This document shows, piece after piece, positions 1-5,418 of a stretch of 5,418 nt of DNA (position 1 is the stretch's first letter; the number at the start of each line of letters is the position of its first letter). Location: positions 1 through 5,418 of the forward strand of contig JAQGLD010000503.1 in assembly GCA_028293055.1 (NCBI GenBank), given 5' to 3'. The position numbers and the translations under genes were made by a program. Below the pieces are notes generated by a model, which was not told where the DNA came from, made no database searches, and saw only the letters and a list, made by a program, of their open reading frames with translations. This DNA comes from Alphaproteobacteria bacterium. Lineage in GTDB: Bacteria > Pseudomonadota > Alphaproteobacteria > Sphingomonadales > Sphingomonadaceae.

Positions 1-1
1 C

Positions 2-955
2 GCGGATTCCGGGACCGGCGTGCTGGCCGAAATCAACGATAATGCGGTCGCCATGCTGGGGCGGGAGAAGGATTGGGGGAAGGCTCTCGCCGCCACACCG
101 TCGGGGGCGTTCGAGCAATATTCGGCCTGGCAGGCGAGCGGCGACAAATCGTGGCTAGAGCGGCTCCACGCGGCCGCGATCCAGTCCAAGTCGCAGGCGA
201 TGTACATGGTCACCGAGGGCCATTGGTGGTCGGACCGGGTCGAGCAGCCGAACGAGATATTGCAGCGCGAGCGGCTCGGCGGAATCGCCCTGCGCCGCAA
301 CCAGACCTGGCCCGGCAATGCCGTGAGCTGGCGGTTCGACGACCCGGACGGCGCCGAGCAGGTCGCGATCCTCGTCCCCGGGGCCACTCCCGACCATGTC
401 AGGATCATCGCCTACAATATCGGCGACCGGCCGCAGCACGCGCGGATGACCGGGTGGGATGTGTCCGCCGGGCAATGGCGGATCACCTCCGGGATCGATT
501 CCGACGGCGACGACAAGGCCGACGCGCCGCTGACGACGCGCACGGTCGCGTTCGAGCGGAGCGCATCGGTCGACGTGGATTTCACGCCGCATCGGACGAC
601 GGTGATCGAGCTCGCTCTGGCGCAGCCGGGGCTGAAGGTGGAGCAACGGCCGGACCTCGGGATCGGCGCGGATGATGTCACGCTGAAGGGACGCCAGATG
701 CAGGTGGTGGTCCACAGCCTCGGCGCGGCTGCGACCCCCGCGGCGGTCGTCCGGGTCGAGGACCAGCAGGGCCGCCTGATCGGCAGCGCGCCGCTGCCGT
801 CGCTGCCGCCCCCGCTCGATCTCCAGCCGAAGCTCGCGACGGTGCGGCTGTCGCTCCCCGCCGGCTTCCGCGCGGCGGGGGCGAGGGTGGTGGTAGCCCC
901 TGCGGGCGATATCGCCGAGATAACGAAGCTCAACAACGCGGTGGTCTTGCCGTAG
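2..955 (+). CDS. C-terminal part of a large, probably exported protein with beta-sandwich domains (5' end outside window)
   Basis: The frame is open from the window edge to TAG at 953-955, giving 317 residues with no convincing internal start, so the gene begins upstream. The first third looks helical (about 40-200) and ends in a Trp/Arg-rich patch, TEGHWWSDRV at 212-241, followed by a conserved-looking segment containing QRERLGG and RRNQTWPGN. Next come beta-rich segments (VAILVPG, RIIAYN, MTGWD) and an acidic loop, DSDGDDKAD (497-523), spaced like a calcium-binding DxDxD motif. The last ~100 residues (about 641-952) alternate short hydrophobic strands and end in EITKLNNAV, which resembles CARDB-type adhesion beta-sandwiches. 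This overall form (helical domain plus C-terminal beta-sandwich) occurs in polysaccharide lyases and other carbohydrate-active enzymes, but I see no catalytic motif. The function is unknown. It converges on the halogenase operon across a repeat element, so it is probably a separate transcription unit. Confidence 0.85.
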   Translation, partial: ADSGTGVLAEINDNAVAMLGREKDWGKALAATPSGAFEQYSAWQASGDKSWLERLHAAAIQSKSQAMYMVTEGHWWSDRVEQPNEILQRERLGGIALRRNQTWPGNAVSWRFDDPDGAEQVAILVPGATPDHVRIIAYNIGDRPQHARMTGWDVSAGQWRITSGIDSDGDDKADAPLTTRTVAFERSASVDVDFTPHRTTVIELALAQPGLKVEQRPDLGIGADDVTLKGRQMQVVVHSLGAAATPAAVVRVEDQQGRLIGSAPLPSLPPPLDLQPKLATVRLSLPAGFRAAGARVVVAPAGDIAEITKLNNAVVLP

Positions 956-961
956 CAAATT

Positions 962-985
962 CCTCCCCTGCTTTTGCAGGGGAGG
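962..985. terminator. Hairpin just after the plus-strand stop; possible terminator
   Basis: A perfect 10-bp stem with a TTTT loop begins seven bases after the TAG at 953-955. No T-run follows it, so it is not a standard intrinsic terminator. It could still block 3' exonuclease or assist termination of the gene ending at 955. It is also the left arm of the repeat element. Confidence 0.35.
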
Positions 986-1096
986 GGGACCGCCCGCGAA
1001 GCGGGGTGTGCCGGGGCGCGCGAAGCGCTTGTTTTCGACCGACGCTAGGTGAAGCTCGCTCCGCTCGCGCCCCTCCACGGCACTGCGTGCGGTCCC

Positions 1097-1120
1097 CCTC
1101 CCCTCTAAATCGAGGGGAGG
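1097..1120. terminator. Hairpin after the halogenase operon stop; possible terminator
   Basis: A perfect 9-bp stem (CCTCCCCTC/GAGGGGAGG) with a TAAATC loop starts about 10 bases beyond the minus-strand stop at 1133-1131. There is no T-run on the minus strand after it. It is the right arm of the repeat element and may mark the 3' end of the two-gene transcript. Confidence 0.35.
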
Positions 1121-1130
1121 ATTTCTGATT

Positions 1131-2594
1131 CTACCGCCCCAACATCCGGCGCAGATAATCGGGATAAGTCGGCAGCTGCGCGGGCAATGCCGCGATCACT
1201 CTCGCACTCTGCTGCAGCGCCTCGACGCATTGCCCTGCATCCAGCGCCTCCGCGCGATAGTCGATCGCCTTCGGGACCAGGCCCATCCCCAGCAGAACCG
1301 CGAGCCAGCTCTCGCGAGTGAAGCTTTCCTCCTCGTAGAAGGGCAGGCGGCCGCGGCTGCGCCATTGGTCGAGCGTGTGTGCGAGGCTGTCCGGCAGCAT
1401 CCGCTTCGTCATGGCCTTCCAATAGGGTCCGTAGCGTCGCGGCGAGGCGAGGTAGTACAAGGCGATAAAGTCCCGGACCCGCCGGGTCTCGACCTCGGTG
1501 AGCCGGATATATTCGCGCAGCGCCAGCCTGTGGCAGTCGCGATCGGGGAGCAGATCGAGCGCTCGCAGGATCGCATTGTGGGCGAGGTGGAGCGGAGTCG
1601 AGCAGAGGGGATCGGCCGCGATCGCTCCGTCGCCGATCGCAAGCACATTGCGCAGCCACGGCTGCGGCCTCCGGCCCGGCTTCAGGCTCACCAGTTCGGC
1701 GTCGGGCCCGGCAGCCGCGCGTGGTTCCTTTTCGCCCGAGATTGCGCAGGTGAACGCGAATCCGTCGATTCGCCGGGTCGGGGATGGCGACTGCCAGCGC
1801 CAACCCCACGGCATTGCCGTCACCGTGTCGGTCGGCGAAGGCTCGCCGCCGCCGCTCTCGCGAAGCAGCAGCCGGTCGCAGGGCAGGCTCTCGCTCCAAT
1901 CCTCGAAATCGTCCTCCAGCATCGAGAGCAGAGGGGCGGCTGGCCCGGACGCATCGATGAAGAGATCGGCTTCGATCCGCCGCCCGTCTTTGAGCCGAAG
2001 CGCCGCAATGCCGCCGTCCGCCCGCCGCTCGAAGCCGCCGAGCTCGCCACGCGCGCGGCCGATCCGGTGCCGATCTGCATGAGCCGCGAGCAGATCGCGA
2101 TAGCGAGGCGGATCGATCCGAAGGCCGTAATCGAAGGCATGGAGCGGCGAATCGGGATCGGGATCGGGATGGACGAATTTGCCAGACGCCGCGAGCGCTG
2201 CGGCGGGCGAATAAAAGTGGAGCGGCAGGGCCTTGCGCGCCTGCCGCGCGCGCAGCCAGATCCAGTGGAATGGCGCTGCGGTTCCGGGAAGCCCGAAATT
2301 GCCGTGGGCATGGTACCAGTCCTCGGCCCAATTCTCGAACCGCGTGCCGATGATATGGGTCGCTGCGCCGGACCTCACGAGCTCCAGCTCGTCGATACCG
2401 ATGCGCTCGTGGAATCGATGGATCGAGGGCAGGGTGCCCGGCAGCCGGTCGGCGAGCGCGGCCCGATCTGCCGGCAGCTCGAGCAGGTTGACGCCTATCC
2501 TCCGCAGCGCTCGCGCGAAGGCGAGCGCTGCGGAAAGTCCGACGATCCCGGTGCCGACAACGAGGACCGAGCGAATCGAACCGGGCCTGCTCAT
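1131..2594 (-). CDS. Tryptophan-halogenase family flavoprotein with a degenerate active site
   Basis: This intact 487-residue protein is homologous along its whole length to the upstream gene product. Shared landmarks are an N-terminal FAD-binding fold (VVGTGIVG, residues 12-19), ADLFIDASG (209-217), the WGWRW block (263-267), PGRRPQPWLRNVLAIGD (306-322), VRDFIALYYLAS (373-384) and LPDSLAHTLDQWRS (400-413). Length is normal for the family (about 500). The usual catalytic features are lost. The active-site Lys position is Ile81 (THIIGTRF against TFKLGIDF in the neighbour). The Glu of EPLEST is Cys331 (DPLCSTP). The GVGEAT flavin motif reads DRLPGT, and WxWxIP reads WRWQSP. The ATG start overlaps the upstream stop by four bases and has only a weak Shine-Dalgarno, so translation is probably coupled. 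Family membership and fold are well supported. Halogenation activity is unlikely by inference, and the true role is unknown. The open frame with no stops or frameshifts argues against a pseudogene. Confidence 0.9.
   Translation of the reverse strand: MSRPGSIRSVLVVGTGIVGLSAALAFARALRRIGVNLLELPADRAALADRLPGTLPSIHRFHERIGIDELELVRSGAATHIIGTRFENWAEDWYHAHGNFGLPGTAAPFHWIWLRARQARKALPLHFYSPAAALAASGKFVHPDPDPDSPLHAFDYGLRIDPPRYRDLLAAHADRHRIGRARGELGGFERRADGGIAALRLKDGRRIEADLFIDASGPAAPLLSMLEDDFEDWSESLPCDRLLLRESGGGEPSPTDTVTAMPWGWRWQSPSPTRRIDGFAFTCAISGEKEPRAAAGPDAELVSLKPGRRPQPWLRNVLAIGDGAIAADPLCSTPLHLAHNAILRALDLLPDRDCHRLALREYIRLTEVETRRVRDFIALYYLASPRRYGPYWKAMTKRMLPDSLAHTLDQWRSRGRLPFYEEESFTRESWLAVLLGMGLVPKAIDYRAEALDAGQCVEALQQSARVIAALPAQLPTYPDYLRRMLGR
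2151..2172. repeat. Short tandem hexamer ATCGGG (about 3.7 copies) inside a gene
   Basis: ATCGGG is repeated three times and followed by ATGG. On the minus strand it encodes the run PDPDPD near residues 143-148 of the degenerate halogenase paralog, in the loop before the FDYGLRIDPPRYRDLL helix. The hexamer unit keeps the frame on slippage, so copy-number change would alter only the loop length. Confidence 0.7.
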
Positions 2595-4108
2595 CGCACC
2601 GGTTCCGGGATTGACGCGTTGCGCTGTGCGATGAAGGCCTTGTGATCGGGCAGGCCGGCGACGACCTGACCGATCTGGCCGCGCAGCTGGTCCATCGCCT
2701 GGCTGACGCTCAGACTGTCCGGAGCGTCGGCCCTCTGATCCCAGACCGAGGGTATTATGCCTTGGCCCACATAGACCGCCACCCAGCTCGGCTCGAGGAA
2801 CAGGCCTTCGCTGTAGCGCGCGACCCTCGCCTCGGTGCGGAACAATTCGATCTTCTCGTGCAGGCTGTCGGGCACCCGCATCGTCCGGACATGGTTCCAG
2901 AAGTCCGAATCGTCGCGGCTGGTCGCATGATAATGGAGAATCAGGAAATCGCGGATCCGGTCATATTCGAGGTCGACCAGCCGGTTGAACTCGTCGCGGT
3001 CGGCCGGCTCGATGGGACCGTGCGGGAACAGCTCGACCAATTGGGTGATCGCCGCCTGGACGAGGTAGATGCTGGTCGATTCCAGCGGTTCGAGGAAGCC
3101 GGACGCGAGGCCGATCGCAACGACATTGTGCGACCAGCTGCGCCGCCGGCGGCCGGCGCGGAACTTGAGGATGCGCGGATCGGCCATCGCTGTGCCTTCG
3201 ATCGCAGCCCCGATCGCGTCGGCGGCATCTTCGTCGCTGAGATGCGCGCTCGAATAGACATAGCCGTTGCCGACCCGGTGCTGGAGCGGGATCCGCCAGC
3301 GCCAGCCGGCGCTCATCGCAGTCACTCGGGTGTAGGGTTCGATCGGCCCGGGCGGCGGAGTGCAGGGCAGGGCGCAGGCCCGGTCGCAGAGCAGCCAATC
3401 CGACCAATCCTCCCATCCCTCGCTTAGCGTCCCGCCGAGCAGCAGGCTTCGGAATCCCGAGCAGTCGATAAACAGGTCGCCTTCGATCCGCTCGCCATTT
3501 TCCAGCGTCACTGACGCAACGTCGCCGCTCTCCGGATGCTGCTCGACCGAGACGATCCTGCCTTCGGTGCGGACCGCGCCGCGCGCTTCCGAATAGGTCC
3601 GCAAATAGGGCGCGAACAAGGTCGCGTCGAACTGATAGGCGTAGCTGATCGTCGACATCAGTGAGCCGCGGTCGGTGGATGGCGGCGCGAAGCGATTGGC
3701 TGCCCCCATCGCATTGGCCACCGAATAGTCGAAGATCGAATCGCGCCGGCCCTCCGCGCGCATTCGCAGCCAATAATGGTAGAAAGGCACGTTCGCGACC
3801 GGGCGGGCAAAGTCGCCGAACGGATGGACGTAGGAATCGCCGATCCTGCCGAAGTCGCGAAAGTCGATGCCGAGCTTGAACGTGGCGTGGGTGGTCTTCA
3901 TGAAATCGGCTTCGTCGATGCCGAGCGTCTGAACGAAGGCGCGTAAATGGGGGAGGGTGGCTTCGCCGACCCCGACGATTCCGATCTCCGCGGACTCGAC
4001 TAGGCGCACGCTGCACGCATTGGGCAGCAGACGGACCAGGGCCGCGGCCGCCATCCAGCCCGCCGTTCCCCCGCCGACGATCACGACCTTGCGCCGCCTG
4101 TCCTCCAC
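2591..4108 (-). CDS. Flavin-dependent tryptophan halogenase family protein, catalytic residues present
   Basis: The 505-residue product carries the family signature in order: FAD-binding GGGTAGW (12-18), GVGEATLP (46-53), FKLGIDF with the expected catalytic Lys78 (Lys79 in PrnA and RebH), GDLFIDCSGF (210-219), the GWRWRIPL block (268-275, containing WxWxIP), EPLESTSI with Glu343 (the PrnA Glu346 position), and IRDFLILHYHATSR (385-398). Known members use reduced flavin, O2 and halide to make HOCl/HOBr, which reacts through the Lys; the flavin is supplied by a separate reductase, and none is seen here. I chose the GTG at 4108-4106 because GGGGGAGG lies just upstream and the Rossmann motif then begins at the usual distance. 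An upstream GTG at 4204 would add 32 residues of Arg-rich, non-family sequence. It is the first gene of a two-gene operon, divergent from a TonB-dependent receptor. The substrate is unknown: receptor-linked relatives are not proven tryptophan halogenases, and characterised xanthomonad-type members prefer indole and bromide. Confidence 0.93.
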   Translation of the reverse strand: MEDRRRKVVIVGGGTAGWMAAAALVRLLPNACSVRLVESAEIGIVGVGEATLPHLRAFVQTLGIDEADFMKTTHATFKLGIDFRDFGRIGDSYVHPFGDFARPVANVPFYHYWLRMRAEGRRDSIFDYSVANAMGAANRFAPPSTDRGSLMSTISYAYQFDATLFAPYLRTYSEARGAVRTEGRIVSVEQHPESGDVASVTLENGERIEGDLFIDCSGFRSLLLGGTLSEGWEDWSDWLLCDRACALPCTPPPGPIEPYTRVTAMSAGWRWRIPLQHRVGNGYVYSSAHLSDEDAADAIGAAIEGTAMADPRILKFRAGRRRRSWSHNVVAIGLASGFLEPLESTSIYLVQAAITQLVELFPHGPIEPADRDEFNRLVDLEYDRIRDFLILHYHATSRDDSDFWNHVRTMRVPDSLHEKIELFRTEARVARYSEGLFLEPSWVAVYVGQGIIPSVWDQRADAPDSLSVSQAMDQLRGQIGQVVAGLPDHKAFIAQRNASIPEPVR

Positions 4109-4110
4109 TC

Positions 4111-4158
4111 GCCTCCCCCTTCTTGCCGACAGGCGAGCGATAGCCGTGCGGGGGAGGC
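4111..4158. promoter_or_regulatory. Inverted repeat covering the halogenase ribosome-binding site
   Basis: GCCTCCCCC (4111-4119) and GGGGGAGGC (4150-4158) form a perfect 9-bp inverted repeat with a 30-base loop. On a minus-strand transcript, the 4119-4111 arm is the Shine-Dalgarno of the halogenase GTG start at 4108. The upstream arm could pair with it and hide the site. On a plus-strand transcript, the opposite arm is the Shine-Dalgarno before an ATG at 4166. The pairing is seen in the sequence; a regulatory role is inferred, and the arms could simply be two divergent ribosome-binding sites. Confidence 0.4.
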
Positions 4159-4186
4159 ACTCGCAATGACCCGTTTCCGCACCCGA

Positions 4187-4226
4187 TTGCGGCCTGCGGG
4201 CCACACTTATGATAAATCGTATAAAT
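4187..4226 (+). promoter_or_regulatory. Candidate promoter/operator in an AT-rich island of the divergent gap
   Basis: TTATGATAAATCGTATAAAT (4207-4226) is the only AT-rich stretch in a GC-rich divergent region, as expected for promoter or operator DNA. On the plus strand, TTGCGG (4187-4192) and TATGAT (4208-4213) resemble -35 and -10 boxes, but the spacer is only 15 bp. The core GATAAATC is a small palindrome (GAT-AA-ATC) flanked by TTAT and TATAA, so it could be an imperfect operator. It could serve the receptor, the halogenase operon, or both. Confidence 0.35.
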
Positions 4227-4304
4227 GGGTTGTCGTCGCCGCGATGGTTGGATTATTGGCGCGAAGAGCGGGCCCCGAAAGAGGACCCGACCGCTGTTCG
4301 CTCT

Positions 4305-4311
4305 GGGGAGG
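4305..4311 (+). promoter_or_regulatory. Shine-Dalgarno of the TonB-dependent receptor
   Basis: GGGGAGG ends seven bases before the ATG at 4319, which is near ideal spacing. The following residues form a clean signal peptide, which supports this start over the in-frame ATG at 4166. A weak stem, AGAGCG (4265-4270) with CGCTCT (4299-4304), ends directly beside it. Confidence 0.75.
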
Positions 4312-4318
4312 CACTGCC

Positions 4319-5418
4319 ATGCGCGTCAAGACCATCACTCTGTGTTCTTCGTCCCTGGCGATCCTCGCTTTCGCCTCTTCGCCCGCGCTGGCGCAGACGA
4401 CGTCGACCGAGGCGACGCCTCAGGCACAGACCAATCCGGCCCAGCCAAGCAGCGAAACCGCGACTCCGATCGATTCAACCGACGCCGGCGGCGGGGGCGG
4501 CGAGGACATCGTCGTCACCGGCCTCAGGCAGAGCCTGCAGTCGTCGCAGGCGCTCAAGCGCAATTCGGCGCAGATCGTCGATGCGATCGTGGCCGAAGAT
4601 ATCGGCAAGCTTCCCGACGTCGCAATCTCCGACACGGCGGCGCGCATTCCCGGAGTCCAGGTGGAGCGCAGCGGCGGCGAGGCCGGAAGGGTGCTGGTGC
4701 GCGGCCTTCCCGATGTAGAGACCACCTATAACGGCCGGGAGATCTTCACCGCGGAGACCCGCCGCGTCGCTCTACAGGATTTTCCTTCGGGCTCGATAGG
4801 CGCCATCGAAGTGTTCAAGACTTCGACTGCGGACCTGATCGAACCGGGCATCGCCGGGCTCGTCAACGTTCGCTCTCACCGTCCCTTCGACTTCAAGGGG
4901 CTCGAGATCGCCGGCTCGATCTGGGGCCAATATGAAAGGCAATCCGGCAAGAAGGACCCGAACGGCAATCTGCTGATCAGCGACCGCTGGAACGTGGGCG
5001 GCGGGGAGATCGGCGCGCTGATCGACTTCTCGTTCACCCGTCTCACCTATCTGGACTCGACCCGGTCCAATACCGACTTCGTCGCTGGCGGCCCCAATGG
5101 CGGCCGCTATCCCGATATCATGCGGATCGACTATGGGACCGCCGAACGCAGCCGACCTTCGATCAACGGCGCGCTGCAGTGGCGCCCGATGCCGGGTCTG
5201 GAATTCTACGCCGAGGGGCTGTGGCAGGGCTTCCGCAACAAGATTTCGGACCGCGAGATGACCGTGCCGCTGTGGGGCGGCGCGCAATATAACAACATCG
5301 TCTTCTACCCCAATTCCAACCTGATCCAGAGCGGCACGATAGTGAATCCGTTCCGGCCGGACGGCTTCCAGGGCGGCACGTACAACAAGACCAACACCTA
5401 CCAGTTCGCGGTCGGGGG
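4319..5418 (+). CDS. TonB-dependent outer-membrane receptor, N-terminal part (runs off window)
   Basis: The frame stays open from ATG 4319 to the window edge, giving 366 codons of a protein whose family is usually about 900-1000 residues. Residues 1-25 are a Sec signal peptide (basic MRVK, hydrophobic core, SPALA before QTT). A Thr/Pro/Gly-rich linker follows, then a TonB box (EDIVVTG, 62-68). The plug domain contains QIVDAIVAEDIGKLPD (85-100), ISDTAARIPGVQVER (103-117), VRGLPDVETTYNGREIFT (127-144) and GAIEVFKTSTADLIEPGIAG (161-180). From about 190 the alternating amphipathic strands of the beta-barrel begin. These motifs match the Xanthomonas/Caulobacter TonB-dependent receptor subfamily, whose members take up sugars, oligosaccharides and other ligands using TonB-ExbBD energy. 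No N-terminal STN signalling domain is present, so there is no sign of anti-sigma transduction. It diverges from the halogenase operon. The ligand is unknown. Confidence 0.95.
   Translation, partial: MRVKTITLCSSSLAILAFASSPALAQTTSTEATPQAQTNPAQPSSETATPIDSTDAGGGGGEDIVVTGLRQSLQSSQALKRNSAQIVDAIVAEDIGKLPDVAISDTAARIPGVQVERSGGEAGRVLVRGLPDVETTYNGREIFTAETRRVALQDFPSGSIGAIEVFKTSTADLIEPGIAGLVNVRSHRPFDFKGLEIAGSIWGQYERQSGKKDPNGNLLISDRWNVGGGEIGALIDFSFTRLTYLDSTRSNTDFVAGGPNGGRYPDIMRIDYGTAERSRPSINGALQWRPMPGLEFYAEGLWQGFRNKISDREMTVPLWGGAQYNNIVFYPNSNLIQSGTIVNPFRPDGFQGGTYNKTNTYQFAVG

Larger units (their letters stand above)
957..1124. repeat. Intergenic inverted-repeat element between convergent genes
   Basis: The two ends are near-identical inverted arms. 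The left arm (957-993) and the reverse complement of the right arm (1089-1124) both run AAAT(T)CCTCCCCT...GGGGAGGGGGACCGC and differ mainly in the loop and by one base near the end. Each arm is itself a hairpin: CCTCCCCTGC/GCAGGGGAGG with a TTTT loop (962-985), and CCTCCCCTC/GAGGGGAGG with a six-base loop (1097-1120). The roughly 95 bp between the arms is GC-rich and has no credible gene. I recognise this form as a dispersed non-coding repeat typical of sphingomonad genomes. It fills almost the entire 175-bp gap between two gene ends. Copy number cannot be judged from one window. Confidence 0.85.

Noticed and set aside
155..1078. A 307-codon minus-strand open frame opposite the first gene and crossing the repeat element
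   Set aside because: It is Arg/Pro-rich, runs through the non-coding repeat and lacks domain features. The plus-strand frame has organised beta-strand patterning.
1230..2645. A 471-codon open frame on the plus strand, antisense to the degenerate halogenase
   Set aside because: It is an antisense shadow of high-GC codon bias. Its translation is rich in Arg, Pro, Gly and Gln with no recognisable domain, while the minus-strand frame has clear family motifs.
2642..3427. A 261-codon plus-strand open frame antisense to the intact halogenase
   Set aside because: The composition is low in hydrophobic core patterning and has no motif. The minus-strand protein is conclusively identified by GGGTAGW, FKLG and EPLEST.
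4109..4204. Upstream GTG (4204) as the start of the intact halogenase
   Set aside because: It would add 32 Arg-rich residues not typical of the family and run through the control region. The GTG at 4108 has GGGGGAGG directly upstream and places the Rossmann motif at the normal position.
4166..4318. KWVVVAAMVGLL in the extended receptor frame as a remnant of an MFS transporter N-terminus
   Set aside because: The hydrophobic run is only about 12 residues and is followed by charged, non-membrane sequence in all frames, so there is not enough to call a gene fragment.
4209..4731. Two overlapping plus-strand open frames of about 168 codons covering the receptor start
   Set aside because: Both are Arg/Ser-rich out-of-frame shadows. 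The frame starting at ATG 4319 encodes the signal peptide, TonB box and plug and continues to the window end.
1..5418. tRNA, rRNA, CRISPR array, insertion sequence or transposase
   Set aside because: I saw no cloverleaf, rRNA core sequence, regularly spaced direct repeats or transposase motifs on either strand.

Overview
The window is GC-rich and densely coding. It looks like a chromosome segment of an alphaproteobacterium, most likely a sphingomonad; Caulobacterales is the main alternative. This rests on the TonB-dependent receptor type (Xanthomonas/Caulobacter-like plug), the paired tryptophan-halogenase-like genes beside it, and a CCTCCCC...GGGGAGG intergenic palindrome of a kind I recognise from sphingomonad genomes. 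The assignment comes from reading the sequence, not from a database search.

Layout: (1) 2-955, plus strand, is the 3' end of a gene that starts outside the window. Its product is probably a large secreted or periplasmic protein with beta-sandwich C-terminal domains; I cannot name its function. (2) 956-1130 lies between two convergent genes and is filled by a roughly 168-bp inverted-repeat element with a hairpin in each arm. (3) 4108-1131, minus strand, is a two-gene operon of flavin-dependent tryptophan-halogenase family proteins. The upstream gene (2591-4108) keeps the recognised catalytic residues. The downstream gene (1131-2594) overlaps it by ATGA and has lost them. (4) 4109-4318 is a divergent control region with an AT-rich island, an inverted repeat that overlaps the halogenase Shine-Dalgarno sequence, and a duplicated ribosome-binding motif. 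(5) 4319 to the window end, plus strand, is the signal peptide, TonB box, plug and first barrel strands of a TonB-dependent outer-membrane receptor. Its reading frame is open to the window edge.

How the genes may work together: divergent pairing of a TonB-dependent receptor with tryptophan-halogenase paralogs recurs in sphingomonads, caulobacters and xanthomonads, and the partners' joint role is largely uncharacterised. The receptor would import a ligand across the outer membrane, and the flavoproteins might act on that ligand or on an aromatic or indolic compound; this is inference. The most notable point is that one paralog is catalytically intact by motif while its translationally coupled partner is an intact open frame that lacks the catalytic Lys and Glu. 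It may be a repurposed flavoprotein or a non-catalytic partner.
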